A stretch of DNA of 64,000 nucleotides, taken from Candidatus Tectomicrobia bacterium (GTDB lineage Bacteria > UBA8248). The DNA is taken from assembly GCA_016192135.1 (NCBI GenBank), contig JACPUR010000024.1, forward strand, positions 42,482-106,481, written 5' to 3'. The first letter of the stretch is position 1. The number at the start of each line of letters is the position of its first letter. The translations under genes and the position numbers were made by a program. The notes under the pieces are model-generated. The model made no database searches. It worked only from the letters and a program-made list of their open reading frames with translations, and was not told the origin of the DNA. Shown here piece after piece: positions 50,683 through 58,047 of the stretch.

Positions 50683-51375
50683 ATGGTCAGGAGAACCCGT
50701 CTGATTCTGCTTGGTGCGGCAATTGCGTCATTCCTTTGGGGTGGCTCGGCACAGGCGCAGCAAAGCGCACCGCCTCGAACTCCACCGCAGTTCCCGAACA
50801 TGACCTTCTTCATCTCAAGCACGAGCGGCCCCGATGGCGCCAATTTCGGCGGCATCGAGGGCGCCGACAGGCATTGCCAGGCGCTGGCGGCAAAGGCGGG
50901 CGCGGGCAAGAAAACGTGGCGGGCCTATCTCAGCACGCAGGCGGCCGGCGGAAAGCCGGCGGTCAACGCGCGCGACCGCATCGGCAAGGGCCCGTGGGTG
51001 AACACGGAGGGAGTGCAGGTCGCCGCGAACGTCGACGAGCTGCATTCGAACAACAACAAAATCAATGTCGAGATCGGCCGCTCCGAGAACGGCCGGCGCA
51101 TCCCCGGGCGCCTGTTCGTCGTCAACCAGCACGACGTTCTGACGGGCTCGACGGTGGACGGGCGCGCCTTTCCGCCGGAGAAGGACCTGACCTGCGGCAA
51201 CTGGACGAAGAACGGGGAAGGAGCCGCCATGGTTGGCCATCACGACCGCATGGGCCTTCGCGATGACGCCCCGTCGAAGTCGTGGAACTCCTCGCATCCT
51301 TCGCGCGGTTGCGGCCTCGCGGCGCTTAAGAGTTCGGGCGGGGCGGGCCTGCTGTACTGCTTCGCCGCGAACTGA
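50683..51375 (+). CDS. Secreted lectin-like protein
   Basis: A 230-residue protein with a cleavable signal peptide ending SAQAQQ. The mature part carries the opening MTFFISSTSGPDGANFGGI followed by GADRHCQALA, then KTWRAYLST, NARDRIGKGPW and NSSHPSRGC. This pattern matches the endostatin/C-type-lectin-like domain that is often simply called lectin in proteobacterial annotation. Cys residues near C69, C182, C217 and C226 could form disulfides. It is secreted or periplasmic. Ligand unknown. ATG 50683 after GGAGGGGG. It is flanked by repeats, which suggests acquisition. Confidence 0.7.
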   Translation: MVRRTRLILLGAAIASFLWGGSAQAQQSAPPRTPPQFPNMTFFISSTSGPDGANFGGIEGADRHCQALAAKAGAGKKTWRAYLSTQAAGGKPAVNARDRIGKGPWVNTEGVQVAANVDELHSNNNKINVEIGRSENGRRIPGRLFVVNQHDVLTGSTVDGRAFPPEKDLTCGNWTKNGEGAAMVGHHDRMGLRDDAPSKSWNSSHPSRGCGLAALKSSGGAGLLYCFAAN

Positions 51376-51393
51376 GGGCGGTACGCACGGACA

Positions 51394-51430
51394 TGCGGGG
51401 CAGGCTGTGGTCCTCGCCCCGGGAGGATAA
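51394..51430 (+). pseudogene. Short remnant resembling part of the cupin gene
   Basis: A 37-bp stretch translates to HAGQAVVLAPGG, close to KAGQAVVCSPGEW of the cupin at 49863, with clear nucleotide similarity. It directly precedes the MITE-like element, just as the real cupin gene is followed by a partial MITE arm. A relic of a duplicated cupin gene is likely, but the match is short. Confidence 0.35.
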
Positions 51431-51433
51431 AGA

Positions 51434-51526
51434 AGAAGCAGATTCTTCGCGCCTCCGGCGCTCAGAATGACGGCATGGGCAAACGCATTCGGCCGTCATT
51501 CTGAGCGAAGCGAAGAATCCGCTTCT
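51434..51526. mobile_element. MITE-like inverted repeat element
   Basis: Left arm 51434-51474 begins AGAAGCAGATTCTTCGC and ends GAATGACGGC; right arm 51492-51526 begins GCCGTCATTCTGAGCGAAGC. The arms are largely complementary with small bulges around a 17-bp centre. There is no coding capacity. Right beside it is a GTAGGGGCG palindrome (51536). A partial left arm also occurs at 50236. Confidence 0.65.
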
Positions 51527-51535
51527 GGCTTAAAA

Positions 51536-51565
51536 CGTAGGGGCGACCGGCCGGCCGCCCCTACG
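51536..51565. repeat. GTAGGGGCG palindrome, copy 3
   Basis: CGTAGGGGCG and CGCCCCTACG flank ACCGGCCGGC; almost identical to copy 5 at 59843. It lies between the MITE-like element and the end of the flavin reductase gene. Confidence 0.8.
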
Positions 51566-51593
51566 GATTTTCCATCTGCTGCGAGTTTCTTCC

Positions 51594-52244
51594 CTACCTC
51601 GGCTGGCCGTCCTTGAACTCCCGCTCCAGGAACTCGCCCAGGGTGCACTGCAAGAAGCCGTTGAGGCGCCCGACGGGGTGGAGCTTCTTCATGTCGATGT
51701 ACTTGCCGGTCATGACGGCCGGGTCCACGTGGAAGTAGACCACCTCCCCGATGAGGAGGGGGTGCTTGTTGGGGCCCAGGTAGATGACCTGGTGGGTCTT
51801 GCACTCGAAGTGAATGGGCGCCTCCTTGACGCGCGGCGCCTTGATCTTGACCGAGGGGATGGGGGTGAGGCCCGTCACCTCGAACTCGCTGACGCCGTCC
51901 GGGTAGCCGTTGGCGGAGTCCACCATCCGCTCCCAGGTGTCCTCGGTCACCACGTTGAAGCAGAACTCCCCCATCTCCTCGGCGTTCACCAGGGTGTGCT
52001 TCTTCCGCCCGTCCGGATGGCGGGCGATGGTCAGGGAGATCATCGGGGGCGCCACGCACACCACCGTGAAGAAGCTGAAGGGGGCGAGGTTCGTCACCCC
52101 CTCCCGGCTCACCGTCGAGGCCCAGCCGATGGGCCGGGGCACCACCGACCCCGTGAGGAGGCGGTAGACCTCCCGCCGCTCGATCTTCGAGGGGTCGAAC
52201 TCCAGGTATTCCCGAGCCGGCGTCTCCACGCGCGTCCCGTCCAT
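51594..52244 (-). CDS. Flavin reductase-like domain protein
   Basis: FMN-binding split-barrel protein of 216 residues in the flavin reductase (DIM6/NTAB) family. Landmarks: GSVVPRPIGWAST and GVTNLAPFSFFTVVC, then HPDGRKKHTLVN and FCFNVVTEDTWE. Family members reduce flavins for a partner monooxygenase or act directly on aromatic or quinone substrates. It starts two bases after the stop of the DHDPS-like gene, so the two are one operon. No monooxygenase is adjacent; the acyl-CoA dehydrogenase at 53318 is a flavoenzyme but does not need a reductase. Confidence 0.85.
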   Translation of the reverse strand: MDGTRVETPAREYLEFDPSKIERREVYRLLTGSVVPRPIGWASTVSREGVTNLAPFSFFTVVCVAPPMISLTIARHPDGRKKHTLVNAEEMGEFCFNVVTEDTWERMVDSANGYPDGVSEFEVTGLTPIPSVKIKAPRVKEAPIHFECKTHQVIYLGPNKHPLLIGEVVYFHVDPAVMTGKYIDMKKLHPVGRLNGFLQCTLGEFLEREFKDGQPR

Positions 52245-52245
52245 C

Positions 52246-53214
52246 TCAGTCCACCAGCCCGACGGCGGCCAGGTCGCGCTTGAGCTCCTCGCGCTCGGCG
52301 GGCTTGAGGGGGATCATCGGGGGGCGCGAGGGCCCGCCGTGCATCCCCATGAGGTCCATCCAGGTCTTGAGCGCCGGGATGGAGAAGGCGCCCCGGCTCC
52401 AGGGGCCCCAGATCCACTTCTCTTGCACCCGGCGGGCGTCGTTCATGGCCTCGCGCGCCGTCCAGGCCTCCTCGAGGTTCCCCTCGTCGATGAGCCGGGT
52501 GTAGCGGTCCATGCCAAGGTTGCCCTTTCGCTGCATGAGGAAGGGGTCGGGGCCGCTCATGAAGGTCTGCTGCTTGTTGTAGGCGCGGTTGAAGAACCAG
52601 TGGCTCTCCATCGGGTTGCTCACCACGATGTCCCGGCCCACGGCCTCGCGGACCTCGTCGCAGTGGTTCATGGGGGCCGCGTTCTTGATGCAGCAGATGC
52701 TCTCGTTCTCGTCCACGATCTGCCTCACCAGCTCGGGGGACATGAGGTAGCCCGAGGAGCCGAAGTTGAAGAGCGAGACGCCCAGCTCGGTGTTGTCGCA
52801 GACATACTTGAAAAACGCCCGCACGCGCTCCGGGATGCCGCCCGTGCCGAGGTAGGGGTTCCCCACGATGGCGTAGGTGCAGCCGGCCTCGGCCGCCGCG
52901 TCGATGAGCTCGACGCACTCCTTGGCCGAGGTGTGGCCGGTGTGGGCGATGATGGGCACCTCCCCCGCCTCGTCCGCCGCGATGGCCTGGCCCCGCAGGC
53001 GCTCCTCCTTCGTGAGGCACCAGAATTCGCCGATGAGCCCCCCGACGAAGAAGCCCTTGATCTTCAGGTTGTCGATGTAGTGCCGGATGTCGGCCCGGAA
53101 GGCCCCCTCGTCGATGCGGTCGTTCTTGTCGAAGGGGTAGGGGATGGCCGCCCAGATCCCCTTCATGTTCTCCTTGCAGTAGGCGCGGGCCTGGGACTTC
53201 TTGTAGCGGGGCAT
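52246..53214 (-). CDS. DHDPS/NAL-family aldolase-like lyase
   Basis: Class I aldolase of 322 residues in the dihydrodipicolinate synthase / N-acetylneuraminate lyase family. The Schiff-base lysine lies in ICCIKNAAP near residue 173, and the conserved GEFWCLTKEER segment and YAIVGNP tyrosine region are present. Family enzymes split or join 2-oxo acids such as pyruvate with aldehydes. The start at ATG 53214 leaves a clean family N-terminus (MKGIWAAIPYPF near residue 17). True DapA is unlikely because of the extended C-terminus and context. Operon with the flavin reductase. Confidence 0.85.
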   Translation of the reverse strand: MPRYKKSQARAYCKENMKGIWAAIPYPFDKNDRIDEGAFRADIRHYIDNLKIKGFFVGGLIGEFWCLTKEERLRGQAIAADEAGEVPIIAHTGHTSAKECVELIDAAAEAGCTYAIVGNPYLGTGGIPERVRAFFKYVCDNTELGVSLFNFGSSGYLMSPELVRQIVDENESICCIKNAAPMNHCDEVREAVGRDIVVSNPMESHWFFNRAYNKQQTFMSGPDPFLMQRKGNLGMDRYTRLIDEGNLEEAWTAREAMNDARRVQEKWIWGPWSRGAFSIPALKTWMDLMGMHGGPSRPPMIPLKPAEREELKRDLAAVGLVD

Positions 53215-53262
53215 GGGAATTCCTCTCGTGGTGTGGTTTAGCCGAATGAAAATGCCGATTCC

Positions 53263-53290
53263 GTAGGGGCGAGGCATGCCTCGCCCCTAC
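53263..53290. repeat. GTAGGGGCG palindrome, copy 4 (perfect)
   Basis: A perfect 28-bp palindrome: GTAGGGGCGAGGCA followed by its exact reverse complement. It lies between the DHDPS-like gene and the acyl-CoA dehydrogenase gene, inside the presumed operon. Confidence 0.85.
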
Positions 53291-53317
53291 AAAAGGAATT
53301 TCACCTCCTGAACTCTA

Positions 53318-54496
53318 TCACCATCCCATCTCCCCATCCAGCGGGATGAGGGGGAAGGCCTTGAGCTTCACGGCCTCGTTCGTGCCGAAGCCGTGGAGGT
53401 AGCTCAGGACGTCGCGCCAGCACTTCTCGGGGGTGGGGCGGTCGGCGAAGTGGACGGCGCCCGCCTCCTCCCAGAGCTCCATCGCCATGCGGCAGACCTT
53501 GATGGCCGCCTCCGAGGCGAAGACCTTGGACATGAGCCGGCGCTTGGAGTCGTCCGTGGGCTTTCCCCCGTGCCAGGCGGCCGCATGGAGGACGGTGCGG
53601 CCCGCCTCGATGAGCATGTACATCTCGGAGATCGCCATCTGCGCCCACTGGTGCCGGGCGGTGCCGCGCTCGCGCACGGCGCGCCGGGCGAGGTCGAAGG
53701 CCAGCCGGGCCGGGCCCATGACCGGGATGAGGGCCCCGCTCACCATGCGGCGGAAGATGTCGAGCCCCTGGTTCCACTCGCCCAGGAGGTCCTCCTCCGG
53801 GACGCGGCAGCCGCTCAGCACGAGCTCCCCGTTCTGGAGGAGGCGCCGCCCGAGCTTGCTGTGGGCCTCCCCGATGGTGAAGCCGGGCGCGCCCCGGGGG
53901 ACGACGAAGCCGGTCAGCCCCTGGCTCATGGGCTTCCCGGGGTCGGTGCGGGCGAAGATGAAGTAGAACTTCGCCAGCCCCCCGTTCGAGATGAAGTGTT
54001 TCGTACCATTGAGTATGTAGGAATTCCCATCTTTCTTCGCCGTCATGCGGGGCCCGGCGCCGGGGGCCTCGTAGAGGAGGAAAGAGTCGGTGCCGCTCTG
54101 GGGCTCGGTGATGGCGATGGCCAGGAGCGCCCGGGGGTCGGTCAGGAAGCCCGCCAGGTGGCGCGCGCGCTGCGTCTCGGTCGTCTCCTCGCAGATGAGC
54201 TGGGTGAACTTGTAGGTCTGGTCCATCGAGACCGCCACGCCCAGATCGCCGTAGGCCAGCTCCTCGGTCACGATGGACTGCTGGAGGTGGTTCGCCCCGT
54301 AGCCCCCGAAGCGCCGCGGCACCGTCAGGGTGCGCAGCCCCAGGGCGTCCAGCTTGTCGATGAGGGGCCAGGGGAAGGCCTCGTTCGGGGGCGAGTTCCG
54401 GTCGCGCTCCGCCGCGATGGGGAGGATCTCCTCCCGGGCGAAGGCGCGCGCCGTCCGCTGCAGCGCCAGGTCCTCGGGGGCGAGGGTGAGGTCCAT
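53318..54496 (-). CDS. Acyl-CoA dehydrogenase
   Basis: FAD-dependent acyl-CoA dehydrogenase of 392 residues. The N-terminal helical domain (FAREEILPIAAERDR), the beta domain with AIAITEPQSGTDS and YILNGTKHFISNGG, and the C-terminal helical domain (ELWEEAGAVHFADRPTPEK) are all in order. It oxidises an acyl-CoA at alpha-beta. ATG 54496 with GAGGA upstream; a frame extension to 54526 adds no family sequence. The gene lies seven bases after the AT-rich HEPN-like gene and shares the strand with an SDR, DHDPS-like and flavin reductase genes, suggesting acid degradation. Confidence 0.92.
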   Translation of the reverse strand: MDLTLAPEDLALQRTARAFAREEILPIAAERDRNSPPNEAFPWPLIDKLDALGLRTLTVPRRFGGYGANHLQQSIVTEELAYGDLGVAVSMDQTYKFTQLICEETTETQRARHLAGFLTDPRALLAIAITEPQSGTDSFLLYEAPGAGPRMTAKKDGNSYILNGTKHFISNGGLAKFYFIFARTDPGKPMSQGLTGFVVPRGAPGFTIGEAHSKLGRRLLQNGELVLSGCRVPEEDLLGEWNQGLDIFRRMVSGALIPVMGPARLAFDLARRAVRERGTARHQWAQMAISEMYMLIEAGRTVLHAAAWHGGKPTDDSKRRLMSKVFASEAAIKVCRMAMELWEEAGAVHFADRPTPEKCWRDVLSYLHGFGTNEAVKLKAFPLIPLDGEMGW

Positions 54497-54503
54497 GGGG
54501 ATA

Positions 54504-55259
54504 CTAGTCCTCAGAAGATTCGTCACCTACATGCACGAAGAACGGAATTTTGATCGAGTCCAGGGAAGGAGGATCTACGACTTCTATTTCCTTATGTTCT
54601 TTGTCTTCGAAATTTCGTTCAATCAGTACGGTCATGCACGCCTGCATGAAATATCCAAAATACGAGGAACAATTGTTGAGATCATCGAAAAACTTATTGA
54701 CCGCCGCCTCTCTACCTCCTCCGTAAATTCGGTCGACCAATGTTTCCATCATCACGACCTCGGATAGATAGTAGAGGCAATTTCCATTTCGTTCTCCCAG
54801 CAGAATTGCAAGCTCATCTGTCTCAGGAAGACTTTCAAAAGATTTCTTTATCTCGGGAATGTCATAGTGAAATGTCAATTTATTGCGCACCGTACAGAAA
54901 TGATTATTCTGCCCAAAATAGCGCTTAAGTTCGGTCAGGGCATCTTTGCCATACTGTGGCATGTCAGCAAATAAAGATCCTTCGAATAGTTTATCGTTAA
55001 ATATCAGCAGCCCGACCTTATTCCATGCTTCAAATAGCTTTGAGACTAACACCTTCGCAATCAGCAAAGACTGGGTGACGACAGCCCAGCTTTCTTCTTG
55101 GGTTTTCTCTGTCTCGCCGGCGGGAATGCACATCAGCAAGAGTTTTTGGAGAATTATGTTTTCATTCGCAATGTGTCCCAGAAGAAACAACAAATTTCTG
55201 TCTTTCTCGGGCATCTTTGCCAAATCGTCTTTTGTAAATTCAATTTTATGTATCTTCAT
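54504..55259 (-). CDS. AT-rich HEPN-like orphan protein
   Basis: A 251-residue protein (counted from ATG 55259) whose base composition is strikingly AT-rich compared with every neighbour. It is predicted largely alpha-helical. VRNKLTFHYD contains an R-x5-H pattern as in HEPN ribonuclease domains, preceded by ELKRYFGQNN. Other features include IHKIEFTKDDL at the N-terminus and an acidic C-terminus. I do not recognise a named family; a HEPN-like RNase or abortive-infection-type role is only suggested. It sits exactly between an SDR (16 bp before) and an acyl-CoA dehydrogenase (7 bp after), as if inserted without disrupting the operon. A GTG at 55268 is an alternative start. Confidence 0.55.
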   Translation of the reverse strand: MKIHKIEFTKDDLAKMPEKDRNLLFLLGHIANENIILQKLLLMCIPAGETEKTQEESWAVVTQSLLIAKVLVSKLFEAWNKVGLLIFNDKLFEGSLFADMPQYGKDALTELKRYFGQNNHFCTVRNKLTFHYDIPEIKKSFESLPETDELAILLGERNGNCLYYLSEVVMMETLVDRIYGGGREAAVNKFFDDLNNCSSYFGYFMQACMTVLIERNFEDKEHKEIEVVDPPSLDSIKIPFFVHVGDESSED

Positions 55260-55274
55260 ATGTCCCACGGCCCC

Positions 55275-56048
55275 TTAGTGCAAATACCTCCCCCCGTTCA
55301 CGGCGACGGTCTGGCCGGTGAAATAGGCGCCCTCGGGGGAGCAGAGGAAGAGCACCCAGCCCACCATGTCCGAAACCTGGGCGATGCGGCCGACGAGGGT
55401 GCTCTTGCCGATCTGGGCGCGCTGCGCCTCGTTGCGCACGGCGACCACGCGCTCGGTGGCGGTGGTGCCGGGGGCGATGGCGTTCGCGGTGACGCCGTAC
55501 GGGCCGAGCTCGACGGCCAGGACGCGGGTCAGGGAGTGGATGCCGGCCTTGGCGGCCGAGTAGGGGGGCGAGGAGAGGGCGCCCGGGAAGATGGAGAGGC
55601 CGGCCATCGAGCCGATGTTCACGATGCGGCCGTAGTTCTGCTTCTTGAAGTAGGGGATGACGAACTTGCAGGTGAGGAAGATGCTCTTGAGGTTCAGGTC
55701 GACGACCTTGTCCCACTCCTCCTCGGAGGTCTCCTCGACGGTGAGCTGCTGCCAGAAGCCCCCGGCGCTGTTCACGAGGATGTCGATGCGCCCGGCCTCG
55801 CCCCCGGCCTTGTCGATGGCGGCCTTCACTTTCTTCGAGTCCATCACGTCGCAGGCGAGGAAGGCGGCCTTGCCCCCCTTCTCCCGGATGCCCTGGGCCA
55901 CGGCCTCGCCCAGCTTCTCGTCCAGGTCCACGACGTAGACGCGCGCCCCCGCCTCGGCGAACGCCTCGGCCGAGCCCCGGCCGATGCCCTTGGCGGCGCC
56001 CGAGACGACGGCCACTTGCCCGGAGAAATCGAACTTGGTCTTGCCCAC
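55275..56048 (-). CDS. Short-chain dehydrogenase/reductase
   Basis: Classical SDR of 257 residues. The nucleotide motif is VVSGAAKGIG, the NNAG-equivalent is NSAGG, the catalytic pair is YSAAK with an upstream Ser (GSMAG), and the C-terminus ends TGQTVAVNGG. It oxidises or reduces a hydroxyl group with NAD(P)(H). The start is GTG 56048 with TAGGAGAC eight bases upstream; longer frames upstream are GC-rich non-family sequence. It heads the minus-strand catabolic operon. FabG-like function is possible but not required. Confidence 0.9.
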   Translation of the reverse strand: MGKTKFDFSGQVAVVSGAAKGIGRGSAEAFAEAGARVYVVDLDEKLGEAVAQGIREKGGKAAFLACDVMDSKKVKAAIDKAGGEAGRIDILVNSAGGFWQQLTVEETSEEEWDKVVDLNLKSIFLTCKFVIPYFKKQNYGRIVNIGSMAGLSIFPGALSSPPYSAAKAGIHSLTRVLAVELGPYGVTANAIAPGTTATERVVAVRNEAQRAQIGKSTLVGRIAQVSDMVGWVLFLCSPEGAYFTGQTVAVNGGRYLH

Positions 56049-56241
56049 CGGGGTGTCTCCTATGATGGAAGAAGGCGCTCCCGCCGGGCCGGGGCCGCCG
56101 GGGCCCCGTCCTTCCCGCGGGAGAGAAAGGAGACGGAAAGATACCACCGCCCCGCCCCCGATTGACAAGCCGGGCGGAGTCTCCGCGCGGAGACGCGGTG
56201 AGGGCGCGAGGGGAAGGGCCGGAAGGGAAGGGGAAAGCCGC

Positions 56242-56412
56242 TTAGCGGGAGCCTTCGATGAAGGCCGCCACGGTGTCCACGATCCCGTTGTCCCAGAGGG
56301 TCCAGGCGGTGACCATGACGACAAGCAGGAGAGCGAAAAGGAGGAAGTACTCGATGACCCCGCGCTTCGCGCCGCGTGTTAGCTGGGTGGGCTTGGATTC
56401 GCCGCTCGCCAT
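56242..56412 (-). CDS. Small single-helix membrane protein
   Basis: A 56-residue protein: polar N-terminus (MASGESKPTQLTRGAKRG), then a hydrophobic helix (EYFLLFALLLVVMVTAW) and an amphipathic tail ending IEGSR. It resembles Flp/Fap-like small pilin or secretion accessory proteins in size and in the short RGAKRGVIEYFLL start before the helix, but there is no partner gene. The ribosome site is weak; a start at 56424 is also open. Function unknown. Confidence 0.5.
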   Translation of the reverse strand: MASGESKPTQLTRGAKRGVIEYFLLFALLLVVMVTAWTLWDNGIVDTVAAFIEGSR

Positions 56413-56591
56413 GGAAAGAAGCATGCCTCAGGCCGGGTCGAAGGGCGGCGTCCCGAATGCCCTGAAAGTATATCGGGCCTGGGGCCGGGAATGCAACCCC
56501 AAGGTTGACGGCGCGTCCCATGCCGTTTTGGTGTAGGATCGGCGGCGGCCCCGGGGGGCAGGGGGCGCATGCGCGCCGGCGGGAGGACGCG

Positions 56592-57179
56592 ATGTTCGTG
56601 GCTCGGCACAATTTCGGACTGGTGGAGTCGATCAAGCCGGAGGCGATCGGCTCGCCGGGCAAGCGGATCTTCCGCATCCTGGTGGACGCCCCCACGGCCT
56701 CGGCCGCCACCCTCTGGGTGGAGAAGGAGCAGGTGTACGGCCTCTCGATGGCCATGAAGCGGATGCTGGAGGCCCCCGCCGCCGGGGAGCCGGAGGAGGG
56801 CCAGGAGGCGAATTTCCCCCAGCTCGCCGACTCGTCCATCCTGCGGGGGGGCGACTCCCAGGTGCTCGAGTTCAAGGTGGGGCGCCTGGGCCTGGCCTTC
56901 GGGCCGGGCGAGGAGCACATCACGGTCTTCTTCCACGACGAGCGCGACGAGCCGGAGGACGAGGACGACGAGGCGGACGAGGAGTCCCCGGAGGCACAGG
57001 AGGCCGCCGTCCCGGCGCCCACGCTTCAGCTCTGCGTGAAGCGGAAGCAGGCGGAGGCCTTCATCCGGGAGAGCCTGGAGGTGACTTCCTCAGGCCGCGG
57101 GACGGACGCCATCTCCCGCCATGCGATGGTGGCTTCCGGGAAGGTGGACCCGAACCGGAACGGCCACTTCCGCCACTAG
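56592..57179 (+). CDS. DUF3090-family protein
   Basis: A 195-residue protein matching DUF3090, a family best known in actinobacteria and Chloroflexi. It opens with HNFGLVESIKPEAIGSPGKR and RIFRILVDA, has an acidic low-complexity loop (EDEDDEADEES) and ends with DPNRNGHF as typical. ATG 56592 follows GGGAGG. In actinobacteria, from memory, these genes neighbour a SCO1664-type gene and a phosphomutase/histidine phosphatase; here the SCO1664-like gene follows at 57225. Biochemical function is not established. Confidence 0.8.
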   Translation: MFVARHNFGLVESIKPEAIGSPGKRIFRILVDAPTASAATLWVEKEQVYGLSMAMKRMLEAPAAGEPEEGQEANFPQLADSSILRGGDSQVLEFKVGRLGLAFGPGEEHITVFFHDERDEPEDEDDEADEESPEAQEAAVPAPTLQLCVKRKQAEAFIRESLEVTSSGRGTDAISRHAMVASGKVDPNRNGHFRH

Positions 57180-57224
57180 GCGGGAGGCGCCGCGCCCCGC
57201 TCACGATCTTCGCCGCCCGCTGAG

Positions 57225-58016
57225 GTGGTCGCGTTGAACCCGAAGGCGCACCGCAGCCGCGCGTCCGGCTCCGCTCCCGGGCCGCACGCCGAGGTCCGCT
57301 TCACCTTCGAGGAGGCGGAGCGGCTCCTCCTGGACGCCGAGGTGGAAAAGAGCGAGCTCATCCCGCAGGGGTCCAACTACACCTTTGCGCTCCACCTCAA
57401 GGCGAGGAAGACGGCCTTCTACGCCGTCTACAAGCCCGCGAGCGGGGAGCGGCCCCTGTGGGACTTCCCGTTCGGCACCCTCCACCGCCGGGAGCGCAGC
57501 GCCTTCCTGGTGTGCCGCTTCCTGGGCTGGGACTTCATCCCCCCGACCGTCATCCGCGACGGCCCCCAGGGCGAGGGCTCGGTGCAGCTCTACATCCCCC
57601 CGGTGGGCAACTCCAACTACTTCACCCTCAAGGAGGAGAGCCGGCCCGAGCTGCCGCTCCTCGCGGCCTTCGACCTCATCGTGAACAACACCGACCGCAA
57701 GGGCGGCCATTGCTTCAAGGGCCAGGACGGCCGCGTCTGGGCCATCGACCACGGCCTGACCTTCCATCCCGATCCCAAGCTCCGCACCGTGATCTGGGAC
57801 TACGCCGGCCTCTGCCTGGGCGGCCAGCCGCTGGGAGACCTCACGCGCCTGGCCGAGGCCCTCGAGGACGGGCAGGGCCCCCTCCGGCGGGAGCTGGACG
57901 CGCTTCTCGATCCGGAGGAGGTGAAAGTCTTCAAGCGCCGCGTGCGCGGATTCCTCAAGAACCCCAAGCTCCCGTCCCCCCAGGAATACCGGAGCGTGCC
58001 TTGGCCCCTGATCTGA
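57225..58016 (+). CDS. SCO1664-family kinase-fold protein
   Basis: A 263-residue protein of the SCO1664 family, related to the PI3/4-kinase and HipA-like fold. Landmarks are the core strand YAVYKPASGERPLWDFPFG, then AAFDLIVNNTDRKGGH, which resembles the catalytic N/D loop, and WAIDHGLTFHP, which resembles the DFG-like metal loop. It would bind ATP, possibly phosphorylating a partner, but no substrate is known. GTG start at 57225, with a weak ribosome site; TTG 57234 is possible. It lies 45 bp after DUF3090. Confidence 0.78.
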   Translation: MVALNPKAHRSRASGSAPGPHAEVRFTFEEAERLLLDAEVEKSELIPQGSNYTFALHLKARKTAFYAVYKPASGERPLWDFPFGTLHRRERSAFLVCRFLGWDFIPPTVIRDGPQGEGSVQLYIPPVGNSNYFTLKEESRPELPLLAAFDLIVNNTDRKGGHCFKGQDGRVWAIDHGLTFHPDPKLRTVIWDYAGLCLGGQPLGDLTRLAEALEDGQGPLRRELDALLDPEEVKVFKRRVRGFLKNPKLPSPQEYRSVPWPLI

Positions 58017-58047
58017 GGCCCATCCGTCCAAGGAGAGGTAGACCCGA

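Noticed and set aside
50226-51600. Lectin-like gene region as a complete genomic island
   Set aside because: Only short repeats and one gene are present. There is no integrase, attachment site pair or composition step large enough to support a full island.
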